From: Novosphingobium sp. PhB57
GTDB lineage: Bacteria; Pseudomonadota; Alphaproteobacteria; Sphingomonadales; Sphingomonadaceae
Length of the DNA: 64,000 bases
NCBI RefSeq assembly: GCF_004342985.1
Contig: NZ_SMBO01000005.1
Location: forward strand, 186,001-250,000
Reading direction: 5' to 3'
The position numbers and the translations under genes are program-made. Below, one piece after another: positions 40,291-49,209 of this stretch. The notes beneath the pieces are model-generated. The model had not been told where the DNA came from and did not search any database. It saw only the letters and a list, made by a program, of their open reading frames with translations. Position 1 is the stretch's first letter, and each line of letters opens with the position of its first letter.

Positions 40291-41640
40291 ATGGATCGCG
40301 AGATAGACCGCGTCGTGCTGCTGCACGACTACAGCGAGGCACTGGGTGGCGCCTCCCACCTGGTGCAGGTCTTGCTGGAGGGATTGTGTGCACGCGGCAT
40401 CCCGGTGACGTTCATGGCGGGCGATACCGGGCGCAATTTCACGCGCAGCGACGTCGAATTCATCCCCCTTCACGGCAAGCCACTGCTGGAGCGGTCCAGC
40501 CTTGGCGCGCTTACGGCGGGGTTCTTCAATCCGCGCTCTCTTTTGCGTCTAAGTGCGTGGATCAAGCGGAACGACACGCCGGGAACGGTCTATCATCTTC
40601 ACGGCTGGTCCAAGATCCTCACGCCCGCCGTCTTCGGCGCCTTGCGCAAGGTTTCGCAGCGCGTGATCCTTCATGGGCACGACTACTTCAACGGATGCCC
40701 GAACGGGGCGTTCTTCGACTATCCGCAGGACCAGGACTGCACTCTCGCCCCGCTTTCCCGCCCCTGCCTTCGCCGTCAGTGCGACAAGGCGTCCTACGGC
40801 CGGAAAGTATGGCGGTCAGGCCGCGAAGTCGCTCGGCGAGGCGCACTTTCGGGCGGGACGAACGTGAGCCGGATGCTGCTCATCCATCCGGGGCAGGCCG
40901 AGGCTTTCGCCCGCGCGAACTGGCCGCGCCACAAGCTGGCGGCCTTGCGCAATCCCGTGACGCCCTTGACGGCAGAGCGTGTGCCTGCAGAGCGCAATGC
41001 CGGGGTGATATTCATCGGCCGAATTTCGAAGGAAAAGGGGGCGGACCTGGCAGCGAGCGCTGCCGCCCGGGCGGGTATTCCGATCACGTTCGTGGGTGAG
41101 GGCAGCGAGCGGGATGTCGTCCAGCGGCTTAATCCCGAGGCGGTTTTCCTGGGGCGGCAGGACCGTCGCGGCATGGCGCAGGCGGTTTCCACGGCGCGCC
41201 TGGCGGTCATGCCGAGCCGCTGGGCAGAGCCATTCGGGCTCGTCGCACTCGAAGCCATCGGGTCGGGTGTACCCGCCGTGATCAACCACCGCGCACTGAT
41301 CGCCGAGGAAGTGGCAGGCCATGGGTTCGGTCTGTCCATCGATACGGGCAGGATCGACCTCTTTGCGGATGCCCTGATCGAACTGCACCGGGATCATGAT
41401 CGGGTCGGCCGGATGTCGCGAGCCGGACACGCGGGATACCTTGCGCTTTGCAACACGCCGGAGGACTGGATAACGCAGACCATCGGCCATTACCGCAGCG
41501 TCCTGGCCTTCTCCGAAGAGAAAGGCGGAGGCCGCGCCGATGCCGCGCCGCCAAGGCCAGCGACAATGGCGCACGGGCCGGAACGCCATCCTGGCTCCCC
41601 GGAGACCAACGGTATGAAGCAGCCCTATGCCGATGCGTGA
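40291..41640 (+). CDS. Family 4 glycosyltransferase
   Basis: A protein of 449 residues with a GT-B fold. The C-terminal half carries VIFIGRISKEKGADLAASAA and MPSRWAEPFGLVALEAIGSG, the E-x7-E motif. The middle part has an unusual Cys-containing stretch (NGCPNGAFFDYP, then DCTLAPLSRPCLRRQCDK), which may bind metal. The last 50 residues are Pro/Gly-rich and low-complexity. It ends the polysaccharide cluster on the plus strand; no Wzx, Wzy or priming enzyme follows. Confidence 0.88.
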   Translation: MDREIDRVVLLHDYSEALGGASHLVQVLLEGLCARGIPVTFMAGDTGRNFTRSDVEFIPLHGKPLLERSSLGALTAGFFNPRSLLRLSAWIKRNDTPGTVYHLHGWSKILTPAVFGALRKVSQRVILHGHDYFNGCPNGAFFDYPQDQDCTLAPLSRPCLRRQCDKASYGRKVWRSGREVARRGALSGGTNVSRMLLIHPGQAEAFARANWPRHKLAALRNPVTPLTAERVPAERNAGVIFIGRISKEKGADLAASAAARAGIPITFVGEGSERDVVQRLNPEAVFLGRQDRRGMAQAVSTARLAVMPSRWAEPFGLVALEAIGSGVPAVINHRALIAEEVAGHGFGLSIDTGRIDLFADALIELHRDHDRVGRMSRAGHAGYLALCNTPEDWITQTIGHYRSVLAFSEEKGGGRADAAPPRPATMAHGPERHPGSPETNGMKQPYADA

Positions 41641-41824
41641 GCCGTCCTGCAGCCGCGCCGTTCGCCCGGTGGAGCTTCAGATCGAGCGCCTTGCCGGGGC
41701 GGGATCTGGCAAGGCGGCGCATGCTCGCGCGCCGGACCGTGCCAACCAGGAGCGTTCGATGATCGGGAACTCCGTCCGCGCTTCAAGGCCTGGAATAGCG
41801 GCATTCTGGCCGCAATGCACGGGG

Positions 41825-42385
41825 TCAGTGCAAGCTGCGCGCCTGCTGCCAGCGCCGATAGCCCAGAACGGCCAGTCCCACCATCGCCGCATAGAGGCCG
41901 GCCGTCAGCCACAATTCCTTGAAAACGAACATGCCGACGTAGAGCACGTCCACCAGGATCCAGAGCAGCCAACTGGCCGCGTGGCGCCGGGCGGTCCAAT
42001 ACTGTGCCACCAGGCTGAAGCTGCTCAGCCCCGCATCCATCCAGGGCAGCGCGGCATTGGTGAAACGGCTGGTGAACCAGCCTATGGCGATGCCCCCCAC
42101 GGCGCCGGCCGCCAGCCCGATCAGCGCCCGGCCCGGCGGCAGCGGGCTGACGATCACCTCTCCGGCATCGTCCTTGCCGCGCGCCCACACGGTCCAGCCA
42201 TAAACGATGGCGATTCCGAACAGCGCCTGCAGCACCATGTCGGAATAGAGCCGCACGTCGAGGAACAGCTTGAAATAGAGCGCGCAGGCCGTGAGGCTGA
42301 CCGGCCAGCACAGCAGTTGCCGCCGCGCAGTAAGCCAGATGCCCAGGAAGCTGACCGCAACCGCCGTGATTTCCAGCGCCGACAT
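41825..42385 (-). CDS. pnuT: PnuC-family transporter, probably thiamine (PnuT-like)
   Basis: A protein of 186 residues with several membrane helices. It holds LTARRQLLCWPVSLTACALYF, DVRLYSDMVLQALFGIAIVYGW and SWLLWILVDVLYVGMFVFKEL, as in PnuC. PnuC transports nicotinamide riboside; the PnuT branch moves thiamine and is placed under TPP riboswitches. Here it is the last gene of a riboswitch-led operon with a TonB receptor and a kinase, so thiamine is the likely substrate. ATG 42385 overlaps the kinase stop by one base. Confidence 0.88.
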   Translation of the reverse strand: MSALEITAVAVSFLGIWLTARRQLLCWPVSLTACALYFKLFLDVRLYSDMVLQALFGIAIVYGWTVWARGKDDAGEVIVSPLPPGRALIGLAAGAVGGIAIGWFTSRFTNAALPWMDAGLSSFSLVAQYWTARRHAASWLLWILVDVLYVGMFVFKELWLTAGLYAAMVGLAVLGYRRWQQARSLH

Positions 42386-43551
42386 CACGCCGCCACCCCC
42401 TGCTCGATCGCCCGAAGGAAGGCCTGCCCGGCAGCGGAAAGAAACCATTCGGCATGACCGAGCAGATAGTCCTGCCATGCCATGTCCGCCTGCGCGCGGT
42501 CGTTCAGGATACCGGCGAAATAGTCGGCCTCGGACAAGGCGAACTCGATGTGCACCAGCGGCAGGAGCCGGGTGAGCGTCTCCACCTCGGTTCGGCTCAG
42601 GGGAAGTACCGCATGGTATCCCGCAAGGAGCGCTTGGGCGGCCTGCGCATCCGCCGTGAAATCACCGCCCCGGGGCTCCAGCCAAGCCACCGCCGTCCGC
42701 TCGATCGCGGTGGCGAGATCGTGCAGCGCGCAAGTCCGCGTCGCCAGCCCGAAGTCGATGACGCTGCTTACACGGCCATCGGCAGACCAGAGCAAGTTGG
42801 AGGGATGCCAGTCGTTGTGTGTCCACAGCGACGGTTGCTGCGCCAGCCGCGTGGAGAGCCCGCCTGCCTGCGCCGCGAAAAGACGCGCCAGCGCGCCGCG
42901 CCAGGGCTTGTCGGCCAGGTAACCGGCCAGCGCCGGGCGGGCGGAGACATAGGCTTCGGCCGCCGCAAGCGGCTCCGAGGCCGGCAGGATGGTGAGGCTG
43001 GCGACGAGCGGATGCTTGCCCCGTGGAGCCGCGCCGAAGTCCCGCGCTGCCAGATGCAGGCGCGCCAGCGCAGCGCCCGCCTCGCGGGCATGGCCCGCGG
43101 CGAGGAAAGGCGTCCAGGACTGGCGATCGCGGTAGAGATCGATCCCCTCCGCCCTTAGGAGAAGCTCGTAAGTCCACTCGCCTTGCGAGACGATGCCGGC
43201 CCCGTCGTGCCCGAACCCATCCTGCCCGCTTCCCACTTGCGCGGCGACGGCTTGCGGCACGGCCAGTCCTGCCCCGCGCAAGTGGGCGATGAAGGCATGT
43301 TCCTCGGCCAGGGCGGCGGGCGAACGAACCCGGCGATGGTGGCGCTTGAGAAAGAACGCCCCGCGCTCCGTCTCGACCAGGGCGGCGGCCGAGAAGGGTC
43401 GCGGCGAATGCCAGCGCAGCGCGGCAGCGCGCCCAGCGAGCGGGAAATGCGCAAGCACCATTTCCGCCTCATCCGGCGTGATGGCGGGCCAGGCCGGGGC
43501 TTCCAGCGCCGTGCCCATGCCGTGGACGAGATGAGGCGCCGCGCCGCTCAC
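42385..43551 (-). CDS. Aminoglycoside-phosphotransferase-fold kinase, likely thiamine kinase
   Basis: A protein of 388 residues with the APH/choline-kinase fold. The catalytic loop is LWTHNDWHPSNLLWSADG (HxDxxxxN type) and the metal motif is VIDFGLA. It lies between a TPP-riboswitch-controlled TonB receptor and a PnuC transporter, so it probably phosphorylates imported thiamine to trap it; the ThiK role is inferred from context and fold. GTG 43551 starts two bases after the receptor stop. Confidence 0.82.
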   Translation of the reverse strand: MSGAAPHLVHGMGTALEAPAWPAITPDEAEMVLAHFPLAGRAAALRWHSPRPFSAAALVETERGAFFLKRHHRRVRSPAALAEEHAFIAHLRGAGLAVPQAVAAQVGSGQDGFGHDGAGIVSQGEWTYELLLRAEGIDLYRDRQSWTPFLAAGHAREAGAALARLHLAARDFGAAPRGKHPLVASLTILPASEPLAAAEAYVSARPALAGYLADKPWRGALARLFAAQAGGLSTRLAQQPSLWTHNDWHPSNLLWSADGRVSSVIDFGLATRTCALHDLATAIERTAVAWLEPRGGDFTADAQAAQALLAGYHAVLPLSRTEVETLTRLLPLVHIEFALSEADYFAGILNDRAQADMAWQDYLLGHAEWFLSAAGQAFLRAIEQGVAA

Positions 43552-43553
43552 GA

Positions 43554-45881
43554 TCAGAAGGCGCGGCTCAGCGTTGCCACGAAGGCGCGGCCGCTTCCCA
43601 CGTAATAGGCCGGCGCCGCGCCCGAAATGACCGTGCCGCCACGGCCCACCGTGTCCTGCGCATTGGTGCTGACGGCATAGACGCCGGACAGCACATGCGG
43701 GTTGGTCACGTTGATCGCGTTGAGCCGCAAGTCCATGCGCTGCGCATCGACCAGCCAGGCCAGGTGCACGCCCACCGAGAGGTCGAGCGTGGCGTAGCCC
43801 TTGATACTCTCGTCGTTCATGAACGTGGCGTACTGGCGGCCCACGTATTTCAGCGCGGTGCTGCCGAACAGGCGGCCATCGTCGTACGTGCTGCCCATGG
43901 CGAACTGGAAGCTGGGGCTGGAAACCGCGTGCTTGCCCTTGGTAGGCAGGAAATCGCCGCCGACCGGCAGGTCGTCATCGAGGCGCGCGTGCAGATATTC
44001 GCCCGAGAGATAGACACTGACACCCTTGGCCGGGCGATAGTCGATCTCGCCGTCCAGCCCGTAGGAGGTCTGGCTGCCGCCGTTTACGGTGGAATTCACC
44101 AGGGCGCCGCCGCTGTTCACCACCGTGGCCACCTGCCGGTTGCGGAAGTGGTAGTGGAAGGCCGTCAGCGAGAAGGACAGGCTGGGGCCGATGTAGCGAT
44201 AGCCCAGTTCCTGCGAGACCGAGTACTCGTTCTTGAGGCTCGTCGTGCCCGCGCCCACGATCTCGCCGCCATAGTAGCTGTTGTAGAGCGCGAACTCGTT
44301 GGGCGTGCGGAAGCTGGTGGTGATATTGGCGAACAGCTGCTGCCGGTCGGTCAGGGTATAGTGCAGGGCCGCGCGGGGCAGCGCGGCGAAGCTGTCCGTG
44401 CGCACGGTCTGCTGCGGCCCCGGCAGATAATTGCGGCCGTTGCGCAGCACGTCCACGCCCTTGAAACCCAGATCGACGACGAGGCGCGGGGTCACGGTGA
44501 TGCTGTCGGCCAGGAAGAAGGCCTTGGTGACCGTTTCGGTCCGGGCGTTCTCGTAAGCGAGCAGGCGGCCGTCGGCAGTGCGGATCGCCTCGTCCTGGTA
44601 GCCCCACTGGTCGAACGGGTGGCCTTGGGCATCGATCGAGGTATAGGACTGGGTGACGCGGTCCGTGCCGTAATCGAACCAGAGCCCGGCGGTGATCCGG
44701 TGCGCGCCGGCCTCGAACGTCAGCTTGCTCACATCGCCCACGCGGAACTGCTTGCCCGTCCAGTTGCCGAGCACGGTGGCCACGCCGTCCACGGCGCCCG
44801 GCAGGGTGATCGGCTGGGCCAGTTCCTCGGTGCCCAGGAAATTGCCGGTTTCGCTGAGCTGCGTGCCGTAGGGCGCATTGCCGTGGCCGAGCTGGAGATA
44901 GGCGCTGCTGTCGAACGTCAGCCGGTCGTTCAGCTTCAGGTGCACCGGGGCGGCGGCATAGAAGTTGCGGAACGGCGCGCGGTAGAGGCGCCAGTAATTC
45001 GTCCCTCCCAGACTGCCCGAGGCGCCCGTCGGATCGTAGCGCTCATCGTGGTTGAAACCGCGCCCGGCGGCCTGCCAGTCGGCCATGGTGGGGCTGGGAT
45101 AAGCGGAAGTCTTGGCCTCGTTGAACGAGAGCGACAGGCTGGCACGGTTGCCATCGCCCCATTCGCCCAGCAGCTTGGCATCGACATGCTGGCGCTGGTC
45201 GTAGCCCGCGCCGCGCCAGTTGTCCGCGCGGTTGTTCGAATAGGAAACGAAGGCCTTGAGGCCGGTCTTGCCGATCGTGCCGGTATCGAAGCGCAGGAAG
45301 GCGCGGCGCTGGTCGTAGGATCCGACCGAGAGATTGACCAGGCCGCCCATCTCCGGCCGGGGATCGTCGAGCGAGAGCGAAAGCAGCCCTCCGGCGGCGG
45401 CCACGACCGGCGCGTCGATGTCCACCGCGCCCTGCGCCAATGTGATCTGCCGCACGTTCTCGGCATCGGCGAATTGGGAGGGATAGGCGTAGAAATAGCC
45501 GATGTCGTTCTGCGGCGCGCCTTCCATCAGCACGCCGATCTGGTCCTGCCCCAGGCCGCGCAGGGTCAGGCTGGAACTGGTGGAGAGGCCGTAAGGGTCG
45601 CTGGAGGAGACATTGGCGCCGGGCAGGAGATTGACCAGCTGGAAGGCATTGAGCGTGGGTGCCTGCTTGACGATGAAGTCGGTGGAGATCGCGCTGACGG
45701 CCTTGGGCGCGGTCTGGTCGGGCAGCAGGCCCTCGGGATCGGGGTGGCCGATCACTTCGATGCTGTCGGGCGCGGTGTTGTCGCGCGCATCCGCTTCGGT
45801 TTCCGCCATGGCGGAAGGCGCGAGGAACAGGGCCGGGAGAGTCAGCATGGCATGGCCCATGCAGCGGGAACGGGTATTCAT
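43554..45881 (-). CDS. TonB-dependent receptor under TPP riboswitch control, likely thiamine
   Basis: A protein of 775 residues. It has a signal peptide (ends SAMA), then a plug (about 60-170, TLNAFQLVNLLPGAN, SLTLRGLGQDQIGVLMEG) and a 22-strand barrel ending FVATLSRAF. There is no STN domain, so no FecR-type signalling. A TPP riboswitch lies in its 5' leader (45928-46016), with the kinase and PnuC genes downstream. It therefore probably brings thiamine or a thiamine compound across the outer membrane. Specificity is inferred from the riboswitch, not from the receptor sequence. Confidence 0.92.
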   Translation of the reverse strand: MNTRSRCMGHAMLTLPALFLAPSAMAETEADARDNTAPDSIEVIGHPDPEGLLPDQTAPKAVSAISTDFIVKQAPTLNAFQLVNLLPGANVSSSDPYGLSTSSSLTLRGLGQDQIGVLMEGAPQNDIGYFYAYPSQFADAENVRQITLAQGAVDIDAPVVAAAGGLLSLSLDDPRPEMGGLVNLSVGSYDQRRAFLRFDTGTIGKTGLKAFVSYSNNRADNWRGAGYDQRQHVDAKLLGEWGDGNRASLSLSFNEAKTSAYPSPTMADWQAAGRGFNHDERYDPTGASGSLGGTNYWRLYRAPFRNFYAAAPVHLKLNDRLTFDSSAYLQLGHGNAPYGTQLSETGNFLGTEELAQPITLPGAVDGVATVLGNWTGKQFRVGDVSKLTFEAGAHRITAGLWFDYGTDRVTQSYTSIDAQGHPFDQWGYQDEAIRTADGRLLAYENARTETVTKAFFLADSITVTPRLVVDLGFKGVDVLRNGRNYLPGPQQTVRTDSFAALPRAALHYTLTDRQQLFANITTSFRTPNEFALYNSYYGGEIVGAGTTSLKNEYSVSQELGYRYIGPSLSFSLTAFHYHFRNRQVATVVNSGGALVNSTVNGGSQTSYGLDGEIDYRPAKGVSVYLSGEYLHARLDDDLPVGGDFLPTKGKHAVSSPSFQFAMGSTYDDGRLFGSTALKYVGRQYATFMNDESIKGYATLDLSVGVHLAWLVDAQRMDLRLNAINVTNPHVLSGVYAVSTNAQDTVGRGGTVISGAAPAYYVGSGRAFVATLSRAF

Positions 45882-45927
45882 TGCGTCGCGTCCACTCCAA
45901 TCGGAGGGACAACGGTTCTGCCGCCAG

Positions 45928-46016
45928 CCCTCCCTACGCCGGTACCAACCGGATCAGGTTCAGCGGGTCGTGGTCTGCTGACCACCTCTCAGCCGCGCGT
46001 CAGCGGCCCCCCGGGG
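45928..46016 (-). promoter_or_regulatory. TPP (THI-box) riboswitch
   Basis: On the minus strand the leader contains GCTGAGA (45987-45993), GAACCTGATC (45952-45961) and ACCGGCGTAGGGA (45931-45943), which are the conserved blocks of the TPP aptamer in correct order and spacing. It ends 47 bases before the ATG of the TonB receptor. TPP binding would probably mask the ribosome site. Confidence 0.96.
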
Positions 46017-46018
46017 AT

Positions 46019-46335
46019 GAGCCGCCTCTAGGCGCTGAAAGGCGCCGTGGGAAGGGCCAATCGCATGGCAGCGCCCCCGCGGTGCGCGGCGCAACTTCGC
46101 GTTTCGCACCGGCCAGATTTTCTATCGCCGGACGGCCCGCGCTTGCTTGACGGCGGCGCGCTCTGCCCGAATAACCGGAGTACGGGCGTCCGGTCGGCGA
46201 TACCCGTCATCGCACTTTGTCGACCCGCGGCATTTGATCGGGATGCAGCTTGCTCCGCGTTACCAACCGCTAAAGCGCGCGATGCTGGGGCGACAACGCC
46301 AAGCGTCGTGATCCCTCAGCAACGAGGTGAAAACG
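46019..46335. other. Non-coding spacer between TPP riboswitch and serine acetyltransferase
   Basis: 317 bases. The minus-strand promoter of the thiamine operon should lie near 46020-46060. The plus-strand part ends with GAGGTG (46325-46330), the ribosome site of the serine acetyltransferase gene. A 22-codon open frame at 46243-46311 has no ribosome site and was not accepted. Nothing else recognised. Confidence 0.5.
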
Positions 46336-47400
46336 ATGGCTTCCCCGAATTCCGGCGACACGAGCGCCGCCGATTCCCGTCCCGGCGGCGCGCTCTCCCT
46401 GGCCACGAGCGGCGGACCTCCAGCGGCGGGCGATGGGCAGGCGGCGGACGGTGCCGCCACCCCCGATGACGACTTCTGGAATGTCGAGGACATTGCCGGC
46501 GAACTCTCCGAAATCCGCCGCAACCGGCGCGCGGAAGGCCGCCAGCATGCCGAGCACGGGGCCGAGGGCTTCCCTTCGCGCGTGCGGCTGGCGAAAGTGG
46601 CGGAGGAACTCTGCGGCGCGCTGTTCCCGCTGCGGCTCGGCCCGGACTTCGTGCGGCATCACAATGAAGCGACTTTCGTCACCCAGTCCCTGCAGATCGC
46701 GCTCAGCCGGTTGCAGGCGCAAGTCCGGCTGGAACTGCTCTATGCCGCAAAGGAGGCGCGGCAGGCCGTGGAGCAGCGCGCCGACGCGCTGGTGCTGGAA
46801 TTCTCGCGCCGCCTGCCGGATATCCGCCGCCTGCTGGACCTCGACATCGATGCCGCCTTTCGCGGCGATCCGGCCGCACGCAGCCTGGACGAAGTGCTGA
46901 TCTGCTATCCCGGCCTGCTGGCGATCATCCACCACCGGCTGGCCCATGCCCTTCACGGGCTGGGTGCGCCGCTGGTGGCGCGTATCCTCTCGGAAATCGC
47001 CCATGGCGCCACCGGCATCGACATCCACCCCGCCGCCCGGATCGGGCGCGGCTTCTTCATCGATCACGGCACCGGCGTGGTCGTGGGCGAGACGGCGATC
47101 GTGGGGGACAATGTCCGGCTCTATCAGGGCGTCACCCTGGGCGCGAAGGACTTCACGACGGAGAGTTCGGGCGCGCTGGTCCGCGCGCTGCCGCGCCACC
47201 CCATCGTCGAGGACGACGTGGTGATCTACGCTGCCGCCACGATCCTGGGGCGCGTGACGATCGGCAGGGGCTCGGAGATCGGCGGCAATGTCTGGCTGAC
47301 GCACAGCGTACCGCCGTATAGCCGGGTATCGCAGGCTCGGGCCCTGGTGACGAACGGGCAGACCGGCAACGCGGTGCCCCCGCCCACGCCGCTCAACTGA
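46336..47400 (+). CDS. Serine O-acetyltransferase (EpsC/CysE type)
   Basis: A protein of 354 residues. The first 45 residues are Gly/Ala/Asp-rich and probably disordered. The rest has the SAT helical domain (YPGLLAIIHHRLAHALHGL) and a left-handed beta-helix with catalytic HPAARIGRGFFIDHGTGVVVGE. This is the EpsC group, which gives O-acetylserine for cysteine synthesis. ATG 46336 is preferred with GAGGTG upstream. It is a monocistronic gene here; no cysteine synthase follows. Confidence 0.9.
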   Translation: MASPNSGDTSAADSRPGGALSLATSGGPPAAGDGQAADGAATPDDDFWNVEDIAGELSEIRRNRRAEGRQHAEHGAEGFPSRVRLAKVAEELCGALFPLRLGPDFVRHHNEATFVTQSLQIALSRLQAQVRLELLYAAKEARQAVEQRADALVLEFSRRLPDIRRLLDLDIDAAFRGDPAARSLDEVLICYPGLLAIIHHRLAHALHGLGAPLVARILSEIAHGATGIDIHPAARIGRGFFIDHGTGVVVGETAIVGDNVRLYQGVTLGAKDFTTESSGALVRALPRHPIVEDDVVIYAAATILGRVTIGRGSEIGGNVWLTHSVPPYSRVSQARALVTNGQTGNAVPPPTPLN

Positions 47401-47475
47401 GCGGCCCCCGACGGCGGGCGCGCATGGGAAGCCCGGGACCGCGGCGCAGGATGCACCGCGGCCTGAAGCTCATTG

Positions 47476-48123
47476 TCAGAACAGCACCAGCAACCCGCGC
47501 GAGGGGTCTACCAGGCCTTCCCAGATCATCTTGCCGGCGACCCAGAGGATCACGAGCAGGCCGACGTAGGCGATCCAGCGATAGCGCTCGATCACGCGCG
47601 CCAGCAGGTTGGCGGCAAGACCCATCAGGGCCACCGAGAGGATCAGGCCGATGGCCAGGATGCCGGGATGGTCGCGCGCGGCACCGGCCACGGCCAGCAC
47701 GTTGTCGAGGCTCATGCTGATGTCGGCCACGGCCACGGCCCAGGCCGCCGCCGCGAAGGAACGCGGCGCGGCGCTGGCGACGGGATCGCCCTCTCCGCCC
47801 GCGTCCTCGCGCAGTTCGCGCCACATCTTCCACGCCACCCAGACCAGCAGCAGGCCGCCGGCGAAGACCAGGCCGACAAGCTGCATCAGCTGAGTGACGA
47901 CAAGCGCGAAGGCGATGCGCAGGACCAGCGCGGCAAGCACGCCGATCAGGATCACCTTGCGGCGCATGGCCGCGGGAAGTCCGGCGGCAAGGGCGCCGAC
48001 GACGATGGCATTGTCAGCCGCCAGCATCACGTCGATCAGCACGACTTGCCCGAAGGCGGCCAGCGCCGTGGGCGAGCCGAGGTTGGAGAAATCGGCAACG
48101 ATGTGCTGCCACAGGTCGGTCAT
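47476..48123 (-). CDS. TerC-family membrane protein
   Basis: A protein of 215 residues with seven predicted membrane helices and the two acidic motifs LIDVMLAADNAIVVGAL and VADISMSLDNVLAVAG. TerC/YjbE proteins are linked to metal (manganese or tellurite) homeostasis. It lies six bases after the stop of an ATP-grasp gene on the same strand, forming an operon with it and an AbrB-type membrane protein. Confidence 0.92.
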   Translation of the reverse strand: MTDLWQHIVADFSNLGSPTALAAFGQVVLIDVMLAADNAIVVGALAAGLPAAMRRKVILIGVLAALVLRIAFALVVTQLMQLVGLVFAGGLLLVWVAWKMWRELREDAGGEGDPVASAAPRSFAAAAWAVAVADISMSLDNVLAVAGAARDHPGILAIGLILSVALMGLAANLLARVIERYRWIAYVGLLVILWVAGKMIWEGLVDPSRGLLVLF

Positions 48124-48129
48124 GTGGTA

Positions 48130-49209
48130 TTATCCCTGTTGGTCTTGGGGGCTCCTCCAGGCGCCGCGAGCGGCAGCCAGGAGAAAGTCCGGATAGGTCC
48201 AGCCGCAGGCGGCGGCGGCAATGGTGGAAAGGCTGTCTTCGTCCTCGCGCCCGGGCCTGCCGGCCCCGGTCAGGTTGGGCTTGGCGTTGACGTCGAAAAG
48301 GAAATAGGCGCCCTGGGCATCCGCCCGGCAGTCGATCCGCATGGTCGCGCGGATTTCGAGGAGCGCGGCGGCCTTTTCGCAGGCCGCCGTGACCGCGGCG
48401 ATGGCAGGATCGGCGCATTCCTCGGGCGTCATCGCGGCGCTGTTACGGCTGACGGGCACGTCGCCGTTATAGGGCGCCACATCGCCGATCTGGTCGAAGC
48501 GGCGCACCGGCGGCAAGGCGAAAGGACCGGCTTCGCCCGCGCGGCAGGCGGCGGGCATCACGGTAATGGTGATTTCCTGGCCGGGCAGGAACTGCTCCAG
48601 CATGATCGCCGCGCCGAAGCGGCGGCTTTCCGCCAGTTCGCGAACCTGCTGGGCCAGTTCCTCACGCGTCCGCGCCACGCCCACGCCCTGGCTTCCGCGA
48701 CCCCGCAAGGGCTTCACCACGATCGGCACGGCCTGCGCGAAAGGCGCGAGCTGGGCATCGAGATCGCCGTCGCCATCGATCAGCCAGGACCGCGCGACCG
48801 GCAGGCCCGCGTCGAGCAGCCGGGCATTGGTGGCGGCCTTGTCGTCGATCTCCTGCATGGCGCGGGGGTCCGGCCCGACGACCCACGCCTTGCGGCTGGC
48901 CGCCTCGATGGGGTGGCCGGCGAAGACCACGGTATTGGCCCATAGCAGCGTTGCCCCTGCGTTCAGCGCAGCGGCGATGCCTTCCTCGGTATCGGGCCAG
49001 ACCCAGTCGAACACGCGGGTAGGATCGGGGTCTGCCACCGGCGTCGCCAAAGTGCACCCGGCGGCGAGGAGCGCCACGCCGATGTCCGCCCCGCTGTCCG
49101 AATAGCCGCCGGGCTTGGCTTCCTTGCGCGCGCCGTCGATCACCGGCGGTTCGAGCGCCTGGTAGAGGATGGCGATGGTCTGTTCGCGGGGGTCGGGCAC
49201 TGGGGTCAT
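48130..49209 (-). CDS. ATP-grasp ligase of unknown substrate
   Basis: A protein of 359 residues with the ATP-grasp fold: VVKPLRGRGSQGVGVARTREEL (nucleotide-binding loop) and the metal site in FDVNAKPNLTGAGR. It resembles D-Ala-D-Ala ligase but lacks the omega loop pattern of that enzyme and sits with transporters, not with cell-wall genes. Its start overlaps the AbrB-type gene by four bases. The substrate is unknown; it may link amino acids or tag a metabolite. Confidence 0.85.
   Translation of the reverse strand: MTPVPDPREQTIAILYQALEPPVIDGARKEAKPGGYSDSGADIGVALLAAGCTLATPVADPDPTRVFDWVWPDTEEGIAAALNAGATLLWANTVVFAGHPIEAASRKAWVVGPDPRAMQEIDDKAATNARLLDAGLPVARSWLIDGDGDLDAQLAPFAQAVPIVVKPLRGRGSQGVGVARTREELAQQVRELAESRRFGAAIMLEQFLPGQEITITVMPAACRAGEAGPFALPPVRRFDQIGDVAPYNGDVPVSRNSAAMTPEECADPAIAAVTAACEKAAALLEIRATMRIDCRADAQGAYFLFDVNAKPNLTGAGRPGREDEDSLSTIAAAACGWTYPDFLLAAARGAWRSPQDQQG

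Noticed and set aside
46243..46311. A 22-codon upstream frame before the serine acetyltransferase gene, considered as a leader peptide
   Set aside because: No ribosome site, no run of Cys or Ser codons, and no alternative hairpins as seen at tyrA.
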